From the NCBI RefSeq assembly GCF_000968375.1, contig NZ_CP009933.1, forward strand, positions 2,418,001 through 2,482,000: DNA of 64,000 nt. Reading direction: 5' to 3'. This DNA comes from Clostridium scatologenes. Lineage in GTDB: Bacteria; Bacillota; Clostridia; Clostridiales; Clostridiaceae. How positions within the stretch are numbered: the first letter of the stretch is position 1; every line of letters begins with the position of its first letter. The notes under the pieces are model-generated. The model was not told the origin of the DNA. It saw only the letters and a program-made list of their open reading frames with translations, and searched no databases. Position numbers and translations under genes: made by a program. Of this stretch, positions 44,631-53,137 are shown in pieces.

Positions 44631-46564
44631 GTGCTTAATTCATATTTCTTTATTTTTCTATAAAATGTTGACTTTCCAATCCCAATAAGTTTACTTGCCT
44701 TAACAACATTCCCATCACAATATTCTAAAGCTTTAATAATCAAGCTTTTTTCAATTTCTTCTAACTTATCAGGCCTATTATTGCTACAATCAAATTTATT
44801 TATACTCTTCATCTCATTGCCATTGATATATTCTGGTATAGACAAATAAGAAATTATATCATTTTTTGATAAGTAGTATGACCTCTGAATAACATTCTCT
44901 AATTCTCTAACATTTCCTGGCCAATTATGTTTTTTAATAGCATTTATAAACTCTTTATCAAAGAATTTCTTTATTCCCAAATTTTTATCATTTAGCCTCT
45001 GTAAAAAAAACTCTGAGCAAAGTTCTATGTCTTCTGGTCGTTCTCTAAGTGGAATCAGTTTAATATTAAATACATTTATCCTATAATACAGGTCGCTTCT
45101 GAAATTATTTGTTTGAATTTCATCATATAAATTTCTATTTGTTGCAGCTATAACTCTTACATCTAAATTTCTTTCATACTTTCCACCAATTCTTGCAATA
45201 ATGTGATTATCTAGAACTCTAAGCAACTTAGATTGAATTTCCAATGGTAATTCTCCAATTTCATCTAAAAAAATTGTTCCTGTGTTAGCAAGTTCAAATT
45301 TTCCAGGACAACCCTCTTTAGAAGCTCCAGTAAATGATCCTTTTTCATATCCAAAAAGCTCACTTTCTACTAAGTCTTTTGGCAGAGCAGCACAGTTTAT
45401 TGCAACAAATGGACCATTACACCTACTACTAGCATTATGAATAGAATGTGCAAATAACTCTTTACCAGTTCCACTTTCACCATTAATTAGTACAGTGCAG
45501 TCATATGCTGCAATACTTTTAGCTTCTTGAACAATAGATAGCATTTTAAAATTATTAGTTATTATGCTATCAAAAGAATACTTTGAAGAAAATCCTGCTA
45601 TTTTGTTAACCACATGTCGTAAACTATCAACTTTTTTAGCAACAATTACAAAACCTATATGTTTGTCTTCATTTTGCACTGGTGTGACACTTATATTACA
45701 TTCTACTCTACGATTATTTAAGTACAAGCTAACTTCTCTATAATTAATTTTATTACTCTGGTTAAAATTATACATATCATTGACTATGTCTTTTAGTAAT
45801 GCTTTTATATCAATTTTATTGAATTCCTCATTAGACACCTTTAATATCTCACACATTTTAAAATTAAAATCCTTTACTTCAAAGTCATTATCTATAACTA
45901 AAATTCCATCATCAATAGAATTAATAGCTGTTTCTGCCCATTTTCTATGTTCAATTATTGAAAATTGCTTTTGTATTGCATTTGCAGCTTCAACAACTAT
46001 TCCCAAAGTATGTGTATGAAAATCATAAAAATGTCCAGATAAATCAATTACACCTATAGTTTTTCCTTTATCATCATATATTGGTGCTGCGGAACAGGTC
46101 CATCCATGTTGCTCTTTACAATAATGCTCTGCACCTAAAGTTTGAATAGGTCTATTTAAATAAAGGCATGTTCCAATAGCATTTGTGCCTACATTTTCTT
46201 CTGTCCATTCACACCCCTTTAAAAAATGTAACTTTATATTTTTATCCATTATTTTTTCATTCCCAATAACTTCAAGAATTACTGCATTCTCATCTGTTAA
46301 TACAATTGAATAATCAGTTTCATTTAAAAGTTTAAATATATCCACCATTACAGGTATCGCTATTTTAATAAGTTCCTTATGTTCAGCTAATATTTTTTCA
46401 AAATTTTTTTTAGGTATTTCTTTTCCAGCACCACTATTAATATCAATTCCATATTTTTTACATCTTATCCAAGAATTTAATATATCTGATCTTATATTTT
46501 TAGGCATTTCATCCTTTGTAACAAACCTTTCCCATTGATCTTGTATTTCTGAAATACTAATCAT
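44609..46564 (-). CDS. acoR: Sigma-54-dependent activator of acetoin catabolism
   Basis: ATG 46564 with GGGGAA 9 nt upstream gives 651 aa. Order: N-terminal GAF-like sensor (about 60-210), PAS-like domain (about 205-315), AAA+ domain with Walker A GESGTGKELFAHSIH, the sigma-54 contact loop (GSFTGA in place of GAFTGA), Walker B IFLDEIGELP and the arginine-finger region, then a Fis-type helix-turn-helix at the C-terminus (NVVKASKLIGIGKSTFYRKIKKY). It is co-oriented with and upstream of the aco operon it should activate. Confidence 0.94.
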   Translation of the reverse strand: MISISEIQDQWERFVTKDEMPKNIRSDILNSWIRCKKYGIDINSGAGKEIPKKNFEKILAEHKELIKIAIPVMVDIFKLLNETDYSIVLTDENAVILEVIGNEKIMDKNIKLHFLKGCEWTEENVGTNAIGTCLYLNRPIQTLGAEHYCKEQHGWTCSAAPIYDDKGKTIGVIDLSGHFYDFHTHTLGIVVEAANAIQKQFSIIEHRKWAETAINSIDDGILVIDNDFEVKDFNFKMCEILKVSNEEFNKIDIKALLKDIVNDMYNFNQSNKINYREVSLYLNNRRVECNISVTPVQNEDKHIGFVIVAKKVDSLRHVVNKIAGFSSKYSFDSIITNNFKMLSIVQEAKSIAAYDCTVLINGESGTGKELFAHSIHNASSRCNGPFVAINCAALPKDLVESELFGYEKGSFTGASKEGCPGKFELANTGTIFLDEIGELPLEIQSKLLRVLDNHIIARIGGKYERNLDVRVIAATNRNLYDEIQTNNFRSDLYYRINVFNIKLIPLRERPEDIELCSEFFLQRLNDKNLGIKKFFDKEFINAIKKHNWPGNVRELENVIQRSYYLSKNDIISYLSIPEYINGNEMKSINKFDCSNNRPDKLEEIEKSLIIKALEYCDGNVVKASKLIGIGKSTFYRKIKKYELSTVPKWEK

Positions 46565-46933
46565 AACTCTCACTTCCCCATCATTAAGTTTAGTATATAA
46601 TATTTCATAATTTAACTTTAAATTTTTTCAATAAAAACTTTTTCTTACATTTATACTCAACATTAATTATAAGTATACTATATTTTTTGATACTGCCATA
46701 GTGATTTCCTTTTGCCAGTTAACACAATATATTTATATCAGGTTTTTTTATTCATCTCAAAGTTTAAAACCATTTATTATAGGAAAACTTATCTTCATTA
46801 TTATCCTCTTTCTTCTGTCAATTCTCCTATAAAAATAACCTTTGTCATTATGCTTACTTTGTGCTTTATACCTTATTATAGAATTTATGGTATAATATTT
46901 ATAAAAATTAAGTCATATCGGAGAGTGATTTTT

Positions 46934-48136
46934 ATGGAACAATCAGAAGAAGAAGAAAAACTATGGAATTTTTCATTTATTCTAATGTTAATGATAAATT
47001 CTCTTATATTTATTGGTTTCACTATGATGACGCCAATATTACCTAAGTACGCAATTAGTTTAGGTGCAGCAATGTCCATAGCAGGTTTAGTTGCTGGTAT
47101 CTTTGCAATTACTTCTATTACTATTCGTCCATTTGCCGGATTTGCAACTGACAAATTTAACAAAAAACATTTATTAATTGTTTCAACTATTTTTTTGGCA
47201 ATTTCCTCATTAGGTTTAAAAATTTCATATAACATATCCACTCTTTTTTTCTTTAGAATTATTCAAGGTATATCATTTTCAATAAGTGTTACAGTAATTA
47301 ATGCTCTATCTACGTCATATATGCCCAAAAAAAGAATTGGTGAAGGAATAGGTTTTATGGGACTTGGATATATTTTAGCAACTGCAATAAGTCCCAATCT
47401 TGGACTGGAAATTTCAACACGATTTGGATTTAAATATGTATTTTATCTATCTTGTATTATTGTTATGATTGCAGTAGCTCTTATAACCATGATTCCCTAT
47501 AATCCACCAAATAAAAAAAATTTAAATATAAACAACTTTCAAATCAAAATTAATGATTTTTTTGCCAAGGAACTAGTTATCTTTGCCATTATTGCTTGCC
47601 TATTCACTTTTATGAATGGAGTTATAGGAAGCTTTTTAGCTTTGTTAGGTGATGAGAGGCACATATCAAATATTGGTTATTATTTTACAGTAAATGCAAT
47701 TGTAATTCTTATTATCAGACCACTTTCAGGTAAACTTCTTGATAATAAAGGTTTATCAATTATAGCATTTCCTGCTTTTACTATGGCTATGGCAGCAGCA
47801 CTATTATTAGCAGTTTCCACATCTCTTTGGATGATACTCGCGGTAGCAATTCTCTATGGAATTGGACAAAGTTCACTTTCACCAGCACTACAAGCTACTT
47901 GTGTTAAAAGACTAGGACCTAGTAGAGTAGGTGTTGCCACAAGTACTTATTTTATTGGTTATGATGCCGGTCAAGGGCTAGGACCAATTATAGGCGGAAC
48001 CATAGCAGGTAAATTTGGTTTAACTTCTGTTTTTTATATTTGTGGTGCATTATTATTCACTGGAATAGTTATATATTATTTATATACATCAAAAACAAAA
48101 TATAAAATTGTTAATGAGAAACTAAATAATAATTAA
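46934..48136 (+). CDS. MFS transporter, drug-exporter-like (copy 1)
   Basis: ATG 46934 lies 8 nt after GGAGAG; the 400-aa product has 12 helices. The frame extends to 46712 but that stretch lacks conserved sequence and a ribosome-binding site. It shows the antiporter-like FRIIQGISFSISVTVINAL and GQGLGPIIGGTIAGKFG segments of the DHA family. TATAAT at 46891-46896 is a plausible -10. It resembles the next MFS gene throughout (EKLWNF and EKNMKLWNF starts, GQGLGP motifs), so the two are tandem paralogues. Confidence 0.87.
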   Translation: MEQSEEEEKLWNFSFILMLMINSLIFIGFTMMTPILPKYAISLGAAMSIAGLVAGIFAITSITIRPFAGFATDKFNKKHLLIVSTIFLAISSLGLKISYNISTLFFFRIIQGISFSISVTVINALSTSYMPKKRIGEGIGFMGLGYILATAISPNLGLEISTRFGFKYVFYLSCIIVMIAVALITMIPYNPPNKKNLNINNFQIKINDFFAKELVIFAIIACLFTFMNGVIGSFLALLGDERHISNIGYYFTVNAIVILIIRPLSGKLLDNKGLSIIAFPAFTMAMAAALLLAVSTSLWMILAVAILYGIGQSSLSPALQATCVKRLGPSRVGVATSTYFIGYDAGQGLGPIIGGTIAGKFGLTSVFYICGALLFTGIVIYYLYTSKTKYKIVNEKLNNN

Positions 48137-48141
48137 CTGAA

Positions 48142-48164
48142 CTTTCGCACATAAAAAGCGAAAG
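48142..48164 (+). terminator. Hairpin after MFS copy 1
   Basis: CTTTCGC (48142-48148) pairs with GCGAAAG (48158-48164) a few bases after the stop codon. The T-rich stretch follows only further on, so it may be a weak terminator. Confidence 0.5.
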
Positions 48165-48270
48165 AACATGAGCTTCTTTTAAATCAAATATTTTTTATAG
48201 TGAAAATGATAAAAATCTTCTTTCATCAATTTATAAAAAATTAAGAACTTGTCTATACTTACCTTCTTAA

Positions 48271-48297
48271 TTGACATCAACTTTAATAAGGTATAAT
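48271..48297 (+). promoter_or_regulatory. Promoter of MFS copy 2
   Basis: TTGACA at 48271-48276 and TATAAT at 48292-48297 are 15 nt apart, or 17 nt to TAATAT at 48294-48299. Transcription would begin at or just before the palindrome at 48304. Confidence 0.6.
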
Positions 48298-48303
48298 ATA
48301 AAT

Positions 48304-48332
48304 GTTAGGAGTCTAACAATTAGATTCCTAAC
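48304..48332. promoter_or_regulatory. Palindromic operator or 5' hairpin of MFS copy 2
   Basis: A 13-nt inverted repeat (48304-48316 with 48320-48332, one mismatch, 3-nt centre) contains TTAGGAGTCTAA. It sits immediately downstream of the -10 element. The position fits a repressor site of MarR type, or a 5' stem-loop in the message; the two cannot be separated here. Confidence 0.55.
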
Positions 48333-48421
48333 ATATTTTTCGACATAAAATAAAAATTGAAATTACATATTTTACATAAAAAAACCAACAACATTTTAAG
48401 TAATATCAGGGGTGAAGCAAA

Positions 48422-49624
48422 ATGAAAGAAATAGGATCACATTTAGAATCAGAAAAAAATATGAAACTATGGAATTTTAATTTTATTACTTTATTAGGAA
48501 TTAACACTCTTACCTTCATGGCATTTTATCTTGTTTTTCCACTTTTAGCAAAATACACTTCAAATTTAGGTGCCTCCCTAAGCATGGCTGGCATAATTGT
48601 AGGTTTATTTTCAATTACAGCATTGTTTATTGGTCCATTTGGTGGAATATTAACAGATAAAACAAGCAAAAAACATGTAATGATAATTGGTACTTTTATA
48701 AATGGAATTACAACATTAGGTTATGGTCTATCGCCTAATATTGCATCTATAATTTTTTTCAGAATAATACATGGTGCTAGTTTCAGCATTACTAGTGCAG
48801 CTAGTGTTGCTTGGGCAACTGATTTCATCCCAAAAAACAAAATGGGAGAAGGTATAGGTTATCTTGGAATCAGTCAAATTATTGCAACTGCCTTTGGCCC
48901 TGAAATAGGAATAGAAGCTGCTAATCGATTTGGAATGTCCAAAACTTTTATAGTGTCAGCAGCATTAATTATAACAGCATCATTATGCATGAACTTTTTA
49001 CCAAACAAAGATCAGATACCTATAAATAATACAGTAGACAAAAAACATCTCATTCATTTAAAAGATATTATTGCATTTGAAATATTGCCACTATCCTTAA
49101 TTGGCGGTTTATTTTTTATGGGAAATGGTCTTGCCACTTCATTCTTAGTTTTACTTGGTGAAGAGCGTAAGATAAATACAATTGGAATGTATTTCACAGT
49201 AAATGCATTATTTCTTATCTTCACAAGACCAATATCTGGAAAAATATATGATAAAAAGGGACTTTCAACTGTTATGTATCCAGCATTATTGTTCAGCATC
49301 ACAGAAGCATTACTAATAGCTCATGCAAGTGCTCTTTGGATGATAATTTTGGCAGCTATTTTTAAAGCATTTGGCCAAGGAACTGCTCAACCTGCACTAC
49401 AGGCAGAATGCTTTCATAAATTAGGAAGTGAAAAAAAAGGACTAGCTTCAAGCACTTTCTTCATTGGTGCTAACCTTGGTCAAGGCTTAGGTCCTTTAAT
49501 AGGAGGCACTATTGCTTCTTCTTTAAGCTATGAATGGTTGTTTAATTTTAGTGCTTTATCATTACTATGTGGAATTTTCGCTTATGCAATATACAATAAA
49601 AGGACTCATTCTTCATATTTCTAA
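48422..49624 (+). CDS. MFS transporter, drug-exporter-like (copy 2)
   Basis: This 400-aa protein has 12 helices and starts at ATG 48422 after AGGGGTGA. Shared landmarks with copy 1: KLWNFNFI, GPFGGILTDKTSKKH loop between helices 2 and 3, FRIIHGASFSITSAASVAW, GQGLGPLIGGTIASSL. It has its own promoter and a palindrome in the leader, so it can be regulated separately. Substrate unknown. No adjacent regulator gene is present. Confidence 0.87.
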   Translation: MKEIGSHLESEKNMKLWNFNFITLLGINTLTFMAFYLVFPLLAKYTSNLGASLSMAGIIVGLFSITALFIGPFGGILTDKTSKKHVMIIGTFINGITTLGYGLSPNIASIIFFRIIHGASFSITSAASVAWATDFIPKNKMGEGIGYLGISQIIATAFGPEIGIEAANRFGMSKTFIVSAALIITASLCMNFLPNKDQIPINNTVDKKHLIHLKDIIAFEILPLSLIGGLFFMGNGLATSFLVLLGEERKINTIGMYFTVNALFLIFTRPISGKIYDKKGLSTVMYPALLFSITEALLIAHASALWMIILAAIFKAFGQGTAQPALQAECFHKLGSEKKGLASSTFFIGANLGQGLGPLIGGTIASSLSYEWLFNFSALSLLCGIFAYAIYNKRTHSSYF

Positions 49625-49765
49625 AAAATATAAAAAACATAAGTGTAAATTATTCACAACAATATGGGTAAAAGACCATTTTTACAGGATGTTATTTTTT
49701 TATTATTCATCTAAATCTTTACACTTTAATTCTTCTCTATATATCAATAACAACATTTTGAACAT

Positions 49766-50869
49766 TTATTTTACTGGTAATTTAAATTCAAATATAGTTC
49801 TCTCATTATCACTATAGACTGATATTATTCCTTGATGTAGTTCTATAATATTTTTTGTTATAGCTAGCCCTAACCCAGATCCACCTATTTCACTATTTCT
49901 TGATTTTTCTACTCTATAAAATCTATCAAATACATGTGGCAAGTCTATTGATGATATTGATTGACCATAATTTATAACTTGAACTACTGCCATATTCTCT
50001 TCAATTTTTGTTGTTATATCAACATAAAAGCCATCTTGTCCATACTTAATTGCGTTAGATAACAAATTTTCAATAGCTCTAACTAATTTTCTTGCATCTG
50101 CATTTACTATTAACTTATCATCTGAAAAATTGACTCTTGATTTCATATCTGCATTCTTAAATTGATATTCAAAATAAGCAACTACTTGACCTAATAATTG
50201 TACTAAATTAATATCCTCTTTATCCAAACTAATAGTATTATTTTGCATTTTAGTAAGTTCAAATAAATCATTTATAAGCAAATTTAAACCCTTAGCTTTT
50301 TCATATGCTATATTAACATAATATCTCAATTCCACTTCATCTTTATATTTATCATTGTCAATAATTTCTAAATAACCTATTATTGAGGTCAATGGAGTTC
50401 TTAAGTCATGAGAAACATTAGTTATTAAATCAGTTTTGGTCTGTTGAGCTCTTCTTTCCTCCACTGTTACATCTTTAAGCTGCTCTGCTATATCATTTAT
50501 ATTTTTCATTAAATTTTTGATATCACCTTTTGAATCAACTTTTATTATTCTATCTAAATCACCACTAGCCATTATTTCAGTTTCATCCATAATAGCTGCC
50601 AGACTCTTAGTTTTTTTATATATTACAAGCATATAAAACAACATAAATAACGATATTTCAACGATTATATAGATATTGTATCCAAACATCTCATATTTAA
50701 TAATATTCCAGAATTTAAAAAAATAATTAATAATCTGAATCTTAGTATACCTATATAAATAAACTAGTATTTTATTACTTATAGTCAAAGTTACATATGT
50801 CAATAATACTGCAATTACTACATCAACTAATGATGATAACCAATATCTATAGAATCTCTTATTTTTCAA
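49766..50869 (-). CDS. VanS-like sensor histidine kinase
   Basis: A TTG start at 50869 is used (TTG 50881 overlaps the GGGGAG that would serve it); about 367 aa. Two membrane helices (near residues 12-35 and 65-85) enclose a short loop. A HAMP-like linker follows, then HisKA (NVSHDLRTPLTSIIGYLEI), N-box NLLSNAIKYG and G-box GGSGLGLAITKN. This is the VanS/PhoR-type kinase. Its start overlaps the regulator's stop. It is partner of the next-upstream VanR-like protein, in an operon with a VanY-type carboxypeptidase. Confidence 0.9.
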   Translation of the reverse strand: MKNKRFYRYWLSSLVDVVIAVLLTYVTLTISNKILVYLYRYTKIQIINYFFKFWNIIKYEMFGYNIYIIVEISLFMLFYMLVIYKKTKSLAAIMDETEIMASGDLDRIIKVDSKGDIKNLMKNINDIAEQLKDVTVEERRAQQTKTDLITNVSHDLRTPLTSIIGYLEIIDNDKYKDEVELRYYVNIAYEKAKGLNLLINDLFELTKMQNNTISLDKEDINLVQLLGQVVAYFEYQFKNADMKSRVNFSDDKLIVNADARKLVRAIENLLSNAIKYGQDGFYVDITTKIEENMAVVQVINYGQSISSIDLPHVFDRFYRVEKSRNSEIGGSGLGLAITKNIIELHQGIISVYSDNERTIFEFKLPVK

Positions 50870-51551
50870 TTTTATAACCAACTCCCCACACAGTATGAAT
50901 TATCTTGTTTCCTTCCATATACTGTTCTATCTTATCTCTGATTCTACTCATATGCACCATAACAGTATTATTAGATTGATAATATCTTTCCTTCCACACC
51001 TTTTCAAAAATTTCCTCTGCACTAAAAACTCTTCCTCTATTTGTAGCTAATAAATATAAAATTTCAAACTCTCTTGCTGTTAAATCTACTTCATTATCAC
51101 TTACTGTTACCTTATGTTTGCTCTTATCTATAACCATTGACTCAATCCTTATTAAGTCATCTGAAACTTGAATTTTAGTATTTAAAAAATATGCCCTTCT
51201 AAGCAGTGCTCTTACTCTAACTGTAAGTTCTAAACTATTAAAAGGTTTGCATACATAATCATCTGCACCAGTCATAATACCTTGTATCTTGTCCATATCC
51301 TCTACTTTTGCACTTAGCATAAGAATTGGCATGCTATACTTTTCTCTTACTCTTCTGCAAACCTCTAAACCATCCATACCTGGCATCATTATATCTAAAA
51401 CTATTATGTGAATTTCTTCTCTATCTAGTACTCCTAAAGCTTCTTCCCCTGAACTTGCCTTAAATACACTATATCCTTCATTTCTAAGGTTTATTTCTAA
51501 CAAATTTCTTATTTCTTTTTCATCATCCACCACAAGAATATTGTTGTTCAT
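50859..51551 (-). CDS. VanR-like OmpR-family response regulator
   Basis: ATG 51551, preceded by GGAGGA, gives 230 aa. Receiver domain: VVDDEKEIRN, phospho-aspartate in IHIIVLDIMMPGMDG, the conserved Lys in DDYVCKPFNSLEL. The C-terminal winged helix (VDLTAREFEILYLLATNRGRVFSAEEIFEKVW, MVHMSRIRDKIE) is of OmpR type. A 10-bp direct repeat upstream of vanY (52356-52375) is a plausible binding site, making the operon self-regulated. Confidence 0.93.
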   Translation of the reverse strand: MNNNILVVDDEKEIRNLLEINLRNEGYSVFKASSGEEALGVLDREEIHIIVLDIMMPGMDGLEVCRRVREKYSMPILMLSAKVEDMDKIQGIMTGADDYVCKPFNSLELTVRVRALLRRAYFLNTKIQVSDDLIRIESMVIDKSKHKVTVSDNEVDLTAREFEILYLLATNRGRVFSAEEIFEKVWKERYYQSNNTVMVHMSRIRDKIEQYMEGNKIIHTVWGVGYKIEK

Positions 51552-51571
51552 TTGCTCCTCCAATTATATAA

Positions 51572-52288
51572 TTATTTTTCTAAGTATTCCTCTAATGTAA
51601 TTTTATTATCATAAATGTACTTAGCAGCCTCTTTTCCAACATATCTAATATGCCAAGGTTCATATTCTATACCTGTTATATTCTTTTTTCCATAAGGATA
51701 TCTTATAATAAAACCAAATCTATAGCAATTTTTTGCAAGCCAATCTGCTTCTTTGGTTCCTTTTACAAAATATCTATCTTTATTAGTAATATCAATGCAT
51801 AATCCCGTTTGATGTTCACTAAATCCTGGTTTAGCTACATATGCATCTGCAAGTTTCTCTCCTTCTGATTTTACTCTACTACTATAAGTATTCTTTTGTG
51901 ACTTATATGATCTATAACCTGAATTACCAATTAATATTATTCCTTCAGCTTTAGCTGTACTTACTAATTCTTCTAGTGGCTTTATAATAATTCCTGCTAC
52001 ATGCCTTTCTTCCTCATTCACCCCACTAGCAAATGATATACTCGGTATAGTTAAATCTTTTGGTTCATAATTTTTATCTAAACCATATTCACTATTTACT
52101 AATACTAGTGCTGTATTTGCATTAATATTATTTTTATTTACTAACTTATCTTTTTGATTTAACTCTAATTTATTTCCTTTAAGACTAAAGTCTATACCCT
52201 TTAATCTTAAACCTTCATACTGTATTATGTACCAAAATCCACAAGCTATTATAATAAGCACTAAAATATTCTTAAATCTATTTTTCAT
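51572..52288 (-). CDS. VanY-type D,D-carboxypeptidase
   Basis: ATG 52288 lies after AAGGAGAG; the 238-aa product has one N-terminal membrane helix and an extracellular VanY (PF02557) domain. Zinc-site residues are visible in SEHQTGLCIDI (His, Asp) and EPWHIRYVG (His), with the substrate loop GNSGYRSYKSQ. It trims the terminal D-Ala from peptidoglycan stems. It is first in an operon with a VanR/VanS-like pair; no D-Ala ligase or VanX-like gene is present, so glycopeptide resistance is not implied. Confidence 0.9.
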   Translation of the reverse strand: MKNRFKNILVLIIIACGFWYIIQYEGLRLKGIDFSLKGNKLELNQKDKLVNKNNINANTALVLVNSEYGLDKNYEPKDLTIPSISFASGVNEEERHVAGIIIKPLEELVSTAKAEGIILIGNSGYRSYKSQKNTYSSRVKSEGEKLADAYVAKPGFSEHQTGLCIDITNKDRYFVKGTKEADWLAKNCYRFGFIIRYPYGKKNITGIEYEPWHIRYVGKEAAKYIYDNKITLEEYLEK

Positions 52289-52355
52289 ATTCTCTACTCT
52301 CCTTCTAAATATCATAATTTCATTGTAGAGAATAGACTTTACAAGACTTATAAAA

Positions 52356-52375
52356 ATTTCTTAAGAAATCTTAAG
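52356..52375 (-). promoter_or_regulatory. 10-bp direct repeat upstream of vanY operon
   Basis: ATTTCTTAAG and AAATCTTAAG stand head to tail (period 10 bp). TACAAT on the minus strand (52327-52322) is a -10 candidate with no good -35, and the repeat lies just upstream of the -35 position. This is the layout expected for activation by an OmpR-family regulator such as the VanR-like protein. Confidence 0.55.
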
Positions 52376-52857
52376 TTTATAAAGTGATTTTTAAACTAAG
52401 GTAAAGTTTGTCTTTGATGAAAACCTATCTACATTTGAGTTTTATAAGATCTTATCTAAAAGTGTCCTCAAGTTGATCATGTATCATATTTAATTTTGAA
52501 GACTCATAGTTTTTCAAATCAAATTTTAATATCTATATATAAAAATAAACAGATAAATGTATAATGAAAAAAACTGTGTGTAAGATAAAGAGTATAAATA
52601 CCATTTGCTCATTTAATTAATTTAATTTTATTTTTTATATTTTGATATTAATCATAATTAAAAAATCATTTTTTCACAATTACCTATAATATATTACAAA
52701 TAATTCTTAATTATTTGTAATAAAATTTTAAATTAAATTTTATTAAGCAAAGTAAAAAGGCTTAAATTATCAAAAAATATGTTTATATCAATGAAATCGT
52801 ATGTATTTCGATATAGTTGTATATAAAACGATATTTTATTTATTATTTATATAATTA

Positions 52858-52886
52858 TTGACAATATCGAAATGATTATATAAAAT
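52858..52886 (+). promoter_or_regulatory. Promoter of APC permease
   Basis: TTGACA (52858-52863) and TAAAAT (52881-52886) are 17 nt apart. The predicted leader is about 245 nt long. Confidence 0.65.
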
Positions 52887-52959
52887 AAAGAAAGAATATT
52901 ATATAAATTGAATAATTGTAATTTAATAAAACAAAAGGCAAATAATTAATTTCAATTTG

Positions 52960-52974
52960 AATATTCTGAAAAAT
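52960..52974. promoter_or_regulatory. CodY-box-like sequence
   Basis: AATATTCTGAAAAAT matches the CodY consensus AATTTTCWGAAAATT at 13 of 15 positions. It lies about 70 nt inside the predicted leader of an amino-acid permease, a usual CodY target, where binding could block elongation. Confidence 0.5.
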
Positions 52975-53137
52975 CCAATTCTATTCATTAAGGATACTTC
53001 ACAATATACTCATAATAATTAATATCCAGTAACAAGTGAAGGAAATCCTTTTTGATACAACTAAAAAGTTCTATAAACCTAATGTGATTTAAAATCTCAC
53101 AAGTATCTAATTTTTTCATAAGAAAGGGGTAAGTAAA

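Larger units (their letters stand above)
52376..53137. other. AT-rich spacer upstream of APC permease
   Basis: About 760 nt without an ORF. Beyond the promoter and CodY-like box listed separately it holds an inverted repeat (TTTCGATAT near 52807 and ATATCGAAA near 52864), and otherwise very AT-rich sequence in which I see nothing. Confidence 0.6.

Noticed and set aside
46712..46933. N-terminal extension of MFS copy 1
   Set aside because: No ribosome-binding site, no match in the paralogue; a -10 lies inside it and a good Shine-Dalgarno precedes 46934.
49642..49727. AAGTGTAAA / TTTACACTT pair after MFS copy 2
   Set aside because: The arms are about 70 nt apart with little inner pairing, so a functional hairpin is not convincing.
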